Assembly: GCF_901709675.1 (NCBI RefSeq)
Contig: NC_051104.1
Coordinates: 561,001 to 625,000, forward strand
Length of the DNA stretch: 64,000 nt
Origin: Syngnathus acus
Taxonomy: Eukaryota; Chordata; Actinopteri; Syngnathiformes; Syngnathidae
Reading direction: 5' to 3'
Shown: in pieces, positions 52,255 through 63,172 of the stretch
Layout: every line of letters begins with the position of its first letter
How positions within the stretch are numbered: the stretch's first letter is position 1
The notes under the pieces: model-generated
What the model saw: only the letters and a program-made list of their open reading frames with translations
What the model was told of the DNA's origin: nothing
Databases searched by the model: none
Made by a program: the position numbers and the translations under genes

Positions 52255-55061
52255 TTTGCCGCTTGGATTCCGCTGACAGCTGTTAGAACTTTAAAACAAG
52301 CCTTGGGCCAGAGTTGCTGTAGCTTGTCCTATAAAGAAGTCACGAGAAGAAGAAAAAAAAGACATTGGAAAGTGGCAGAGTCTTTTGTTCAATGATAATT
52401 TCATTTTTTTTTTAATAAACATTAAAAAATTATGGAAAGATGTTTAGATAACGTGTCCAGCCCCCCACCGTCTGTCTTCTCAGTATGAGCACTATGCAAG
52501 TCAATAAAAGAGAGAAACTATTTTGAGTGCTAGTACTATTGCCACCTCTGGCACCAGCACGACCCATAAACGCTAAATCCACACAAAAGCGCTCACCCCT
52601 ACACACGAGCTCATTACCGAGCCCAGCATTAAAAGCATCCTTACGCTTTATGCTACCTCGCTAAAAGAGGAGGCCGTGAAAAAAACAGATGTCAAATGCC
52701 CGTATATTCCAAAAATGCTCCTGAGGAACATCGTTACTCAGATGTTCAACGTCCCGACTCGTCATTTAATGAATAGGCTAATGAATGGCGACATTCCGTC
52801 CGTCCACCTGGGTGGATCCCAGAAGGATAACGTTATTAATAATTCGACAATTCCATTTCTGCACAAAGTGCTGGAGAGCTGAGGCTGCCTTGAAATGAAT
52901 TGTTGCAATATAAAATGTGAAATTTAATGTCCAGTTCTCGCTCATCAGGATAAAATGTGTCTGTATGCTTTGGTGAGCAGATGTTGCTTGCGGAGTTTTT
53001 TTTTTTTTTTTTTTTTTAATGTCCAGGAAAGCCGCATCAGGGATTTTAGTTTCCCTTCCGGTCCCTGTGCGTTACGGCCTGTGTTAAAGCTCCCAAGATA
53101 GGCTTAGCGCGTCATTAAAGCACAAAAGGTATAAGAAGACACGTTTGAAAAATGCTCGCCTCGATACGTCGTGCCTCAGCGTGAGAACGTCTAATCAGCG
53201 TGCACCTAAACAAACAAGACAGCGGGGATTCGGCTCTCTGGAAACTTTTTTTTTTAGGCCCGACGGTGAGAAAACCAAACCTGCGTGTGGTGGAAAATTA
53301 GCCCGGGGGTGGTGAGCCTTTGCTTCCATTTGTACAGGCAAGAGAGATGAAATTATACTACCTGGTTTTATGTTTAATGGCTCTGTGGGCCTCATTAGTT
53401 GGCCTACAATAATTGTCGCGGCATACACTAAATAAATGAGTCACTGAGAACTGTTGTGGGCTAACTCCATTTTTTTTTAAATGCAGCTTTGTGGGTAAGT
53501 GATTTAAAGTTTTGTTTGCCTTTTGAATGTCCACCACCAACAGTTTAGCCCAAACACTCATCGGCTCTATCAAAAAAAATGTTGAGTGTGCAAATGGACT
53601 GCCACCTATATGTGAACATTGGAACTAAATCTTGATTATTATTTCATTTTTGCGTTAAATCTATTCATTCACCAAAAACTACCTTTGCCCACTCTATTTG
53701 TCAGTGGATCACTTACTAAAGCCGCGTTTGTGAAGTATTGTGGCAAAATTCAAGCTGAAGTACAATTATAAGTATAAAAAAATACAATTTTAAAAACAAA
53801 ATTATGAATATATATTTTTTGTGGGGTGTACACTATATTATTATTGCCATTTTGATAAAGTGCTCAAGCGGACAGTTGACAGCTCACTATGACCACAAGA
53901 GGTCAGTATTGCTTTAAGATAATATTGTAGTTGAGTGGCAATGGCTCGTTCGCTTTATATTTCTGTATTTTTTTGTATCTATCATAAATGAGAAATATTC
54001 AAATATTTTGTTATTGAATAATTGTGAAGACAACATAAATCAAGTGTTACATTTCTGCATTCATTCACAAGTAAATATTAATGCTAGTCGCCATTAATGG
54101 AATTTTTTGAGTGAGCGCTTTGCTATTTTTCTTAACAATAAAGTGGCATCATGTCAAAAATGTTAATCCAGTAATTAACTTTACATAATAATAAACATTT
54201 TCAGGTAATGTACAATTCATCACAAGTGATGGAAGCCGATTCCACAGCATTCTATCAGAACAATTTAATCTTCCCGACTTTGGTGAAGAACAACAAGCGT
54301 ATCGTTAAGGTTGTGGCTTACGCAGGACGACTTGGCACTGCCAACGACAACACAATGATGGGCTATCTTGCACGCTTTCCTGCACAGGGGCCAGGCATTG
54401 CACGTCATTGCTTTGTTATTTACTTGTACAGTATGTTGTTTTCCATTGTTAATGATTAGAGTAGCAGTTTAGCTGCAGGTGGCCATAAAAAGCCTCCTAG
54501 AACAGCAGAACTTTATTTGGGGTCACTTTGAACTCTGTATAGGTCTCAGCATCGATCGTGGCTCCTTTTAAGGCAGCAGTTTGTGCCACAGGTGTTCTTA
54601 ATAAAATGTTCAAATTTCACTTTTGAGGCATTTCCGACAAAATCTTTCGTTTCACAAGGGATTTATGATAAGCGCCTCTGTAAATAAGGTCTGAAAATCT
54701 CCACCATGTGCTCAGTTTATGATTTTATGAGAATTCGAAGTGTTTTTCCATGAGGGAAGTGCATCAAGGCAAACAACGAGGTGTGACAGACGGGAGCTGG
54801 GTACTCGGAAGCTGGTGATTTTTTAACGGCGGACATATGGCGATATGACACATTACAGAATGGGCGCCATAAACCCAGGGTGACCGCAAAACAGGAAGGC
54901 AAACATGGAGGTCGAAGCTGCATCCTCCTCCTCCAGGGAAGAAGCATAAAGGTCAGGCAAGGCTTATGGTAAACAATCAAGACAGCAATAGCAGGATGTT
55001 GGGGGTGAGAAACCCACTGCCTGAAAAAATGACCATTGACAGCCAACATTTTTACTTACAG
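52255..55061. other. agtr1 upstream region, no gene recognised
   Basis: Probably intron or promoter of agtr1. It is AT-rich with homopolymers (T at about 53000-53018). An open frame at 54208-54459 follows a TTTTCAG but shows no family resemblance, so it is not called. No transposon termini were found. Confidence 0.45.
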
Positions 55062-55235
55062 TACAGTGGCGAGAGAAAGTCTACAAACAAAGTTGACATG
55101 TTTTTCACCCCCTTGAAAAAAACTTTTTTTATATAGTATATAAAATATATATAATTTTTTGGGGGTATTTTTTTAAATATATGACAAAACCCAGGCATTT
55201 AAACAGGGGTGTGTAGACTTTTTATATCCACTGTA
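55062..55235. mobile_element. TA-flanked Tc1/mariner-type MITE
   Basis: The ends TACAGTGGCGAGAGAAAGTC and GACTTTTTATATCCACTGTA form imperfect inverted repeats beginning and ending in TA. The element is 174 bp, AT-rich and non-coding. Confidence 0.75.
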
Positions 55236-55581
55236 TTTATAAACAACCTCCTCCTGGGATCATGGGAAGTTTGTGTCCAAGTAAAATCACAGCCCAGGTT
55301 TGAGCGAGTAAATAAAAAAACATGCTTCCCATCAACGGAGATATGCAAGGCTGCCCTTGGACTGCGCAACGGCTCCCGCCTTCCACACGCTTTCCACACG
55401 CCACCCGCGTAGTGTGTGCGAGTCTGACCACACACACACAACCAAGCGTGATGCGGGCTTGATGGAGTTAATGATTGATACCAGGCCGTCATCAAGTAGG
55501 CCGTCATCAAGTAGGTTTTCTCTTGACGGGCGCTCCCATCAAACGTGCTTGAATGCTGCCCAATTAAACATTCACAATATT

Positions 55582-55690
55582 TCCTTTTTTTTTTTTTTTT
55601 TTTTTTTGCGGCATAAAAAACCCCCACTGCATTTGTGTGTAAGTTTTTTTGCTATTTTATTTTTTATTGTTGCCTCATTTTCTATTTTTA

Positions 55691-55725
<35 letters not shown>
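55582..55725. repeat. poly-T tract and (TA)n microsatellite
   Basis: About 22 T occur near 55587-55608 and an alternating TA/TG run at about 55690-55725, in non-coding DNA. Confidence 0.85.
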
Positions 55726-55727
<2 letters not shown>

Positions 55728-55839
55728 ATACAATACAGCCAGACTACATTGGGGTGTCAATAGACGATAAAAGTATTTTTATCTGATAATAAAAATGTCA
55801 TATTACAAGAATAAAGAAACAAGTAAGTTCATTTAATAA

Positions 55840-56951
55840 TTAACCTTTCCCAACCTTTTTTCATTCACGGCACACCTTTTCATTGGAAAAAATCTCACGG
55901 CACACCGCCAACAAAAATCTGTTATGCTTCTATATTAAAATCAGTTATATTACAACGAAAGACGTAAAGTCCTATTCCTATATATATATATGTATGGAGA
56001 GTCGAATAATTTAATAGAAATAAATACTAAATATTCTTTAAATTGTATTCCTTTTTTTTTAAATAAAAGTGACTGTTTTTTAAAAAGGTTTTAGACGGTG
56101 TAAGAAATAAACTATTTAAAGTGATTGTGATTAAAATAAAAGAATCAACGTGATTTTGTTTACTGTTTTAGACTAGGTCTATAAATATTGCAACAATAAG
56201 AACAAAGTCACTTTTAAAGACGCTCTGCTGTTCTGACAGCAGCTGAGTGGCTATCACAGTCGAGGTGTCTCGACTTGACTGTTTATGTATGTGAAAAATA
56301 ACCAATCCAGGTTCTCCGGTTGAACTGCATGCTCTGATTTCCATTGGACCACAAACGCACCACAACCGTCATAGTGTCTGTCACTGTTAGCAAAATCACA
56401 CAGCAACACACACATAAACTGAATATGTGCCAATGCAGCACAATCAGACCGACAGAGCATAACATTTCAAGATTCTCCGATTCTCCACGCATGCACGATT
56501 AGCAAGTGGCTGACCAGGCCTTGCGCGAAATGACCAGTGGTTTGGCGATCCTGTTTACAATGCGCTCCGTAATTAATATTTGACAATCCCACGGCACAGC
56601 TGAACGTCTCTCACGGCACACCAGTGTGTGCTGAGTACAGTGTCAGCATTTCTTCTCTTAAAAAACTTCTCCATCACTGTCACTATCGACTCGTCTCGCT
56701 ATCCACAATGACAACGTCGCTGTCAATGCTACCTGCATGGGCATCCCATATACCTGCCGCTGCATCCACAAGTCACCAATTTTCTCGTCTGCAAGCACAA
56801 GGCAAATCGCTACCTGCTGCTGCCACCTTCTGATATGGAAGATATGATTACTCTGCCGCACAGGCGCACAAATTGGAGAATTTCCCACGGCACCCCTGAC
56901 AATATTTTGCGGCACACCAGTGTGCCGCGGCACCCCGGTTGAAAAACACTG
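55840..56951. mobile_element. Old hAT-type element, related to 11427-12193
   Basis: The right end GTTGAAAAACACTG and the words TGTGCCGCGGCAC and CACGGCACACC match the 11.4-kb copy in reverse. The left end (about CCTTTCCCAACC) is decayed and no clean target duplication is seen. Extra sequence at about 56630-56880 is not in the other copy. Confidence 0.65.
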
Positions 56952-57164
56952 ATTTAATTAACAGCATGTTTGTATTAACAGGTAATACTTTTGGTAAAAG
57001 TGAAAAGATTATTTTAACTTTACACCATTTAAAGTTTGCTTATTACATTCCGTCCTTCCCATCATAAAATGACTTTATTCTTGTAATATTAACATTTTTG
57101 TTTTCACAAGATTGCTCACAAATGCAGCATTTAAAGCAGCGGGCTTGAGTCTGAAATGTTGCAT

Positions 57165-57210
57165 GTGTATATATATATATATACACACACATATATATAT
57201 ATATAGACAT
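57165..57210. repeat. (TA)n(CA)n microsatellite
   Basis: Alternating TATATA, ACACAC and TATATA runs in intergenic DNA. Confidence 0.85.
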
Positions 57211-57468
57211 ACATATATTTTTTTTCCTGAATATTTGTGTATTTTTCCATCTACTATTGTGTCTATCTATTGAATTCTTTACTTCCTGTCAGCAACCCAA
57301 TTGTTGAAAACCATCTGATTCCAGATTGTGATGTTTCAAGTTGGGTGTGAAGTCTCGACCCGTAATGGACGGAAGCAAACGTGACCATTACCAAGTCGGG
57401 CCAATGGGATCCATCCACACAATGACTATGACGCTTAAAAGGCAGCACACCATCTGCATTCTTCATTC
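57211..57468. other. Unassigned intergenic DNA
   Basis: Nothing supportable is seen here before the SINE head at 57469. Confidence 0.5.
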
Positions 57469-59130
57469 AACCAGCTCAGTGGCCTAGTGGTAGAGTGTCC
57501 GCCCTGAGACTGGAAGGTTGTGGGTTCAAACCCCGGCCGGGTCATACCAAAGACTATAAAAATGGGACCCATTGCCTCCCTGCTTGGCACTCAGCATTAA
57601 GGGTTGGAATTGGGGGGTTAGATCACCAACTGATTCCCGAGCGCGGCACCGCTGCTGCTCACTGCTCCCCTCTCCCCCAGGGGATGGATTAAAATCAGGG
57701 CTGTGGACTCGGTCGGATTTTCGCACCGAGTCCGAGTCCGGCCTCTTGACCACGAGTCCGAGTCCGGCTGTCCATTTTTTTCTGTTAATTCATGTGACAG
57801 CTTAGTCTTTATTCAAGGCTAATTTAGATCAAAATCTAAATAATTACAACAGTTTTGTGATGGCTTTGTCTTTATTAAACATATAAACGAATACAATAAA
57901 CAGATACTTTCAAGTTTTAATAATTAATTACACCATTATAGCTCAGACATTTATCTAAACACAAATAATTAGTGACGACCCCACAACTATCGAAACACAT
58001 CAATGATATAAGCTGGGTGACATAATCGTCCTTGACATTGGTACATAATGTAAACATTAGCCTAAGTGCAACTCAACGTGGCCGCATTGATCGTAACTTA
58101 CGCTCGGTCTTGTACGTGCACGCACGCAGGCAGGCAGGCGCGGGCGCGCACGCAACAACTAAATTTGTCTTCATAACAAGCAAGCAGGGCTGTGGACAGT
58201 ATTCCTACGCGCATTCTCAGCAGCATGATGAAAATAAAATTCAATAACGTCACTGAGGCATATTTTAACGAACTCCACTTCATTGTATGGCTTTTTAGCC
58301 CGTGCAATGTTCCAAGCCAGTTGAAACAATGCAAGTGTGACAGTCTCTGAGTGCTTCGTAATTTTTTTGAAAAACTGTACCTATTTTTCTGCCTGACTTT
58401 TCAAAGTCTCCAAACTTGTGCTTGCGAAATTCAGTCCCTTTTGCAAAGTCCTTATCGATATTGGCATGAAGTGAGCTGAAGTGGCGCTGACCATTTGAAG
58501 CTTTTAAATGCGCCAATGACGTCCGACTTATCAGGCAGAATGGCTTGCCATAGGGTTCAACAAAAAACAACTTTAACTCTGTTAAAAACGTCCTGTGTTC
58601 ATCGTCATATATTCGTTTAGCTGTGCATTTTTTCCTTGCCATTTGGGCAAGCGTCTTGTCAGCTTTTCTGGACCTAATGGGCCCCCGTAGTCACAGTCGG
58701 CATTTATTAAAAAGCCAGCAAAACCAATCGCTCTGTTTGTCCCTCCTCCTTTGCGGGATTTCCCCTCACGCGCATGCGCGTTTGACCGGTTGGCGAGGTG
58801 GCGGCCGACAAACGCCGGCGGCGCTCAATGCTGTCAAGTTCTTTTTCAAACTTGATCGTAAGCAGGGCTGTGGACAGTATTCCTACGCGCATTTTCAGCA
58901 GCATGATGAAAATAAAATTGAACGTATTTTTTTTTATTGTCGGACTCGGTGGACTCGGTCAAAATCAGCACCGAGTCCGAGTCCGGCAAAAATGACCGAG
59001 TCCGACCGAGTCCGAGTCCCCGAGTCCGAGTCCACAGCCCTAATCACACGGGGATGGGTTAAATGCAGAGGACAAATTTCACCACACCCAGGTGTGTGTG
59101 TGTGACGATCATTGGGACTTTAATCTTTAA
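57469..59130 (+). mobile_element. Full-length tRNA-derived SINE, split by a DNA transposon
   Basis: The head is CCAGCTCAGTGGCCTAGTGG with A box TAGTGGTAGAGTG and B box GGTTGTGGGTTCAAACCC. The body continues to GGGGATGGATTAAAATCA (57696) and resumes at AATCACACGGGGATGGG after the insertion. The tail is TTGGGACTTTAA. ATTCAA on both sides (57465-57470, about 59130-59135) may be the target duplication. Confidence 0.85.
57696..59041 (-). mobile_element. GGGCTGTGG-type element with mosaic hAT content
   Basis: Inverted ends GGGCTGTGGACTCGG and CCGAGTCCACAGCCCT, with AATCA repeated at both borders. A minus frame at 58642-58295 (MARKKCTAKRIYDDEHRTFL) is a hAT BED-like N terminus, and 58904-58860 carries KELDSIERRRRLSAATSPT as in the 39.5-kb copy. 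The 58260-58760 block also matches 61550-62000. A 50-bp piece (CAGGGCTGTGGACAGTATTC) occurs twice, at about 58193 and 58864. Confidence 0.7.
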
Positions 59131-59296
59131 TTCAAGTACATGTGCATGCGTCATTGCCTAAATAGTACTGGCTAGTTCATTGATCGTTTCCATGCCTCCA
59201 ACGTTCACTTTTGTCGTGAAAATGAGAAATAATTAGACACTAGAGAGAACTGATGGATTGTTTGGATATAAATATTTGGCTCTCCAGTGCCTGGCC
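59131..59296. other. Short unassigned spacer
   Basis: AT-rich DNA between the SINE and the LINE tail; nothing recognised. Confidence 0.5.
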
Positions 59297-61097
59297 ACCC
59301 ATCCACCCATCCACCCATCCACCCATCCATCCACCCATCCACCCATCCCTCCATCCATCCATCCATCCTCTTCCGCTTATCCGGGGTCGGGTCGCGGGGG
59401 CAGCAGCTTTGGGAGGGACTCCCAGACTTCCCTCTCCTCAGCCACTTCATCCAGCTCATCCCGGGGGATCTCAAGGCGTTCCCAGGCCAGCCGAGAGACA
59501 TCAAGTCAAAGTCTGCTTTATTGTCAATTTCTTCACATGCCAAGACACAAAGAAATCTAAATTACGTTCCCACTATCCCACGGTGACAAGACATAGTCTC
59601 TCCAGCGCGTCCTGGGTTGTCCGCGAGGTCTACTACCGGTGGGACATGCCCGGAACACCTTCCCAGGGAGGCGTCCAGGAGGCACCCTGATGAGATGCCC
59701 GAGCCACCTCATCTGGCTCCTCTCAACGTGGAGGAGCAGCGGCTCTACTCTGAGTCCCTCCCGGATGACCGAGCTTCTCACCTTATCTCTAAGGGAGAGC
59801 CCGGACACCCTGCGGAGGACACTAATTTCGGCCGCTTGTATCCGGGATCTCGTTCTTTCGGTCACGACCCATAGCTCGTGACCATAGGTGAGGGTAGGAG
59901 CGTAGATCGACTGGTAAATTGAGAGCTTTGCCTTTTGGCTCAGCTCTCTCTTCACCACGACGGACTGGTAAAGAGTCCGCATTACTGCCGACGCTGCACC
60001 GATCCGCCTGTCGATCTCGCGCTCCATCCTGCCCTCACTCGTGAACAATACCCCAAGATACTTGAACTCCTCCACTTGGGGCAGGATCTCATCCCCAATC
60101 CGGAGAGGGCATTCCACCCTTTTCCGACCGAGGACCATGGCCTCGGATTTGGAGGTGCTAACCCTCATCCCGACTGCTTCACACTCGGCTGCGAACCGCC
60201 CCAGTGAGAGCTGGAGATCACGGCTTGAAGAAGCCAACAGCACCACGCCGTCTGCAAAAAGCAGAGACGCAATGCTGTGGTCCCCAAACCGGACACCCTC
60301 AACGCCTCGGCTGCGCCTAGAAATTCTGTCCATAAAAGTTATGAACAGAATCGGTGACAAAGGGCAGCCTTGGTGGAGTCCAAACCTCACTGGGAACGAA
60401 TCCCACTTACTGCCGGAAATGCGGACCAAACTCTGGGATCGGTGATACAGGGACCGAACCGCCTTTATCAGTTGGCTCGGTACCCCGTACTCCCGAAGCA
60501 CCCTCCGCAGAACTTCCCGAGGGACACGGTCGAACGCGTTCTCCAAGTCCACAAAACACATGTGGACTGGTTGAGTGAACTCCCATGCCCCCTCGAGGAT
60601 CCTGCCAAGGGTGTAGAGCTGGTCTACTGTTCCACGGCCAGGACGAAAGCCACACTGCTCCTCCTGAATCCGAGGTTCGACCTCTCGACGGACCCTCCTC
60701 TCCAGCACCCCTGAATAGATCTTACCAGGGAGGCTGAGGAGTGTGATTCCCCTATAGTTGGAACACACCCTCCGGTCCCCCTTCTTAAAGAGGGGAACCA
60801 CCTCCCCAGTCTGCCAATCCAGAGGCACCGTCCCCGATGTCCACGCAATGCTGTAGAGGCGTGTCAGCCATGACAGCCCCACAACATCCAGAGCCTTTAA
60901 AAACTCTGGGCGGATCTCAGGAGTTTTTAACTACCTCAGTGACTTCGACCCCAGAGTTTGGAGAGTCCACCTCAGAGTCTCCAGGCCCTGCTTCCACAAT
61001 GGAAGGCGTGTCGGTGGAATTGAGGAGGTCTTCGAAGTACTGTCCCCACCGACTCACAACGTCCCGAGTCGAGGTCAGCAGCACGGCATCTCCACTG
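59297..61097 (-). mobile_element. RTE-like LINE, reverse transcriptase part
   Basis: The minus-strand frame 60882-59592 encodes an RT: GEVVPLFKKGDRR, NYRGITLLS, EEQCGFRPGRGTVDQL, HQGCPLSPILF, catalytic region LLFADGVVLLASS (FADG in place of FADD), then the C-terminal QMRWLGHLIRVPPGRLPG. Upstream sequence to 61097 is in the same family. The 3' tail is a (GGAT/GGGT)n run at 59297-59365. The changed catalytic aspartate, a short LINE insertion at 59500-59595 and the L2 insertion at 61098 make it defective. Confidence 0.85.
59500..59595 (-). mobile_element. 94-bp 3' fragment of the (TGACTTT)-tailed LINE
   Basis: On the minus strand it matches the last bases of the 16.8 and 32.0 kb LINEs (GTCACCGTGGGATAGTGGG ... 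AATAAAGCAGACTTTGACTT). It interrupts the RTE sequence, with GACAT on both sides as a probable target duplication. Extreme 5' truncation. Confidence 0.8.
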
Positions 61098-62253
61098 TAA
61101 GTCAAGTCAAGTCAAGTTTATTTGTATAGCCCTAAATCACAAGCAGTCTCAAAGGGCTTCACATAGATGAACAATTGACAATTATTCTCAAAGCATCCCC
61201 TGATCTTAAGCTCCCAAAAGGGCAAGGAAAAACTCAAAAAGAGGGAGCGAAAACAAACTCCAGCCGAATCGGCTACTACAGGTTAATTAAAGGCCATATC
61301 ATAGAAATGTGTCTTTAAACGTGTCTTAAATGTTTCTAGTGAGGTAGCAGTTCTAATATCCATTGGTAGGGCATTCCAAAGCTCTGGAGCCCGAATAGAT
61401 CATGCTCTAGACCAGCGGTGGCCAACCCGCGGCTCGCGAGCCGCATGCGGCTCTTTGGCTGGTTTCATGCGGCTCTTTTACGTTCATATCAACATTTGTG
61501 TTTATTTTTCGTGCGTATTTGCTTCGCTTGAGTTCAATATGGTATTTTGGTCAAACGCGCATGCGCGTGAGGTGAAATCCCGCAAAGGAGGAGGGACAAA
61601 CAGAGCGATTGGTTTTGCTGGCTTTTTAATGAATGGCGACTGTGACTACGGGGGCCCATTAGGTCCAGAAAAGCTTAAAGTTGTTTTTTGTTTCAGCCAT
61701 TCTGCCTGATATGTCGGACATCATTGGCGCATTTAAAAGCTTCAAATGGTCAGCGCCACTTCAGCTCACTTCATGCCAATATCGATAAGGACTTTGCAAA
61801 AGGGACTGAATTTCGCAAGCACAAGTTTGGAGACTTTGAAAAGTCTGGCAAAAAAATAGGTTCAAAAAAATTACGAAGCACTCAGAGACTGTCACACTTG
61901 CATTGTTTCAACTGGCTTGGAACATTGCACGGGCTAAAAAGCCATACAATGAAGTGGAGTTCGTTAAAATATGCCTCAGTGACGTTATTGAAATCTTGTC
62001 TCCTGAAAACGACAAACTAAAACGAATGGTCTGTCCCGCCACACATAGTAAGTGAAAAAACTTATGTTTTTGTTTGTGGAATTTGTTGAACTGAGAGTTT
62101 GTCTGTGTGAGACAATGCACACAATGTTCATTGTTGAAAATGTGGTCTTTGGTCTGTGGTTTTAGTACTGTAGGAGTCAATTTGTCATTATCATGTTGGT
62201 GCGTGACATAATAATGTCACACAATAAATTTGGCTGAGCAGAGGGGTGTGTGT

Positions 62254-62289
<36 letters not shown>

Positions 62290-63171
62290 GTCTGTGTGTG
62301 GGGGGGGGGGGGGTGTTCATGTGTGCTCATGTGTATGATGTGGCTCTTTGCGATGACACAGTAAAAACTGTGGCTCTTGGTCTCTGACTGGTTGGCCACC
62401 CCTGCTCTAGACCCTGCAGACATTTTCTTGGCCCTCAGTGTCACTAAAAGACTGGCGTTTTGCGAACGAAGGTTACGAGACGGAACATAAGGAACAACTA
62501 GGTCGACGAGATATGAAGGCGCTAAGCCATGCAATGATTTATAGGTTAATAGAAGAACCTTGAAGTCACATCTTAAATGGACCGGGAGCCAATGTAAGTT
62601 GGCTAATATTGGGGTAATGTGATCAAATTTTCTTGACCGTGAGAGCAGCCTTGCAGCAGCATTTTGTACTAACTGTAGACTTTTGACACTGGACTTCGGA
62701 AGACCAGAGAATAATGCATTACAGTAGTCCAGGCGCGACGTGATGAACGCATGTATAATAGTTTCCGCATCACGAGAGGATCGGACGAATCTTAGCAATA
62801 TTACGAAGGTGAAAAAACGCAATTCTGGTTATATTCTTAATGTGCTTTTGAAAGGAGAGCGTTTGGTCAAATAATACCCCGAGATTAGTTACAGTATCGC
62901 TCTGAGTGATAGTACGGTTATCTATAGTTATAGTGGTTTCCTTAAATAAGTGTTGATAACGAGTTGGACCAATTATCAACATCTCAGTTTTATCTGGGTT
63001 AAGACGAAGGAAGTTGAGAGACATCCATTGCTTGATCTCCGCAAGGCATGCCTCAAGATTACAACAGTCCCGCGGATCTGTCATCGATAACGGCATATAT
63101 AATTGGGTGTCATCCGCGTAACATTGAAAACTAATATTATATTTACGTATTATGTCCCCAAGCGGAATCAT
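61098..63171 (-). mobile_element. L2-type LINE, 5'-truncated, split by a hAT
   Basis: Minus-strand frames 63201-62770 and 62822-62420 encode RT with catalytic QCYADDTQLYM, LRLNPDKTEMLIIG, and then RLDYCNALFSGLP, LHWLPVHLRCDFKV. A frameshift lies near 62800. The 3' end, left at 61098, has AATAAACTTGACTTGACTTG, a (TTGAC)n tail. It was inserted into the RTE LINE. It is inactive. Confidence 0.85.
61413..62404 (+). mobile_element. hAT element with BED-finger remnant
   Basis: The ends CAGCGGTGGCCAACC and GGTTGGCCACCCCTG have a perfect 8-bp duplication CTCTAGAC (61405-61412, 62405-62412). It carries transposase N-terminal sequence (CLICRTSLAHLKASNGQRHF, about 61700-61770) in broken frames and a (TG)n tract at about 62245-62295. 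Inserted into the L2 LINE. Confidence 0.9.
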
Positions 63172-63172
63172 A

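Noticed and set aside
51052-52395. Long plus-strand frames opposite agtr1
   Set aside because: Shadows of the single-exon receptor gene, which has full GPCR motifs on the minus strand.
54208-54459. 83-residue plus-strand frame after a TTTTCAG
   Set aside because: Sequence looks moderately protein-like but no domain, partner exon or homologue is recognised.
59280-59366. Possible CRISPR-like array of CCATCCAC repeats
   Set aside because: It is the simple-repeat tail of an RTE LINE, with no spacers, in a eukaryotic genome.
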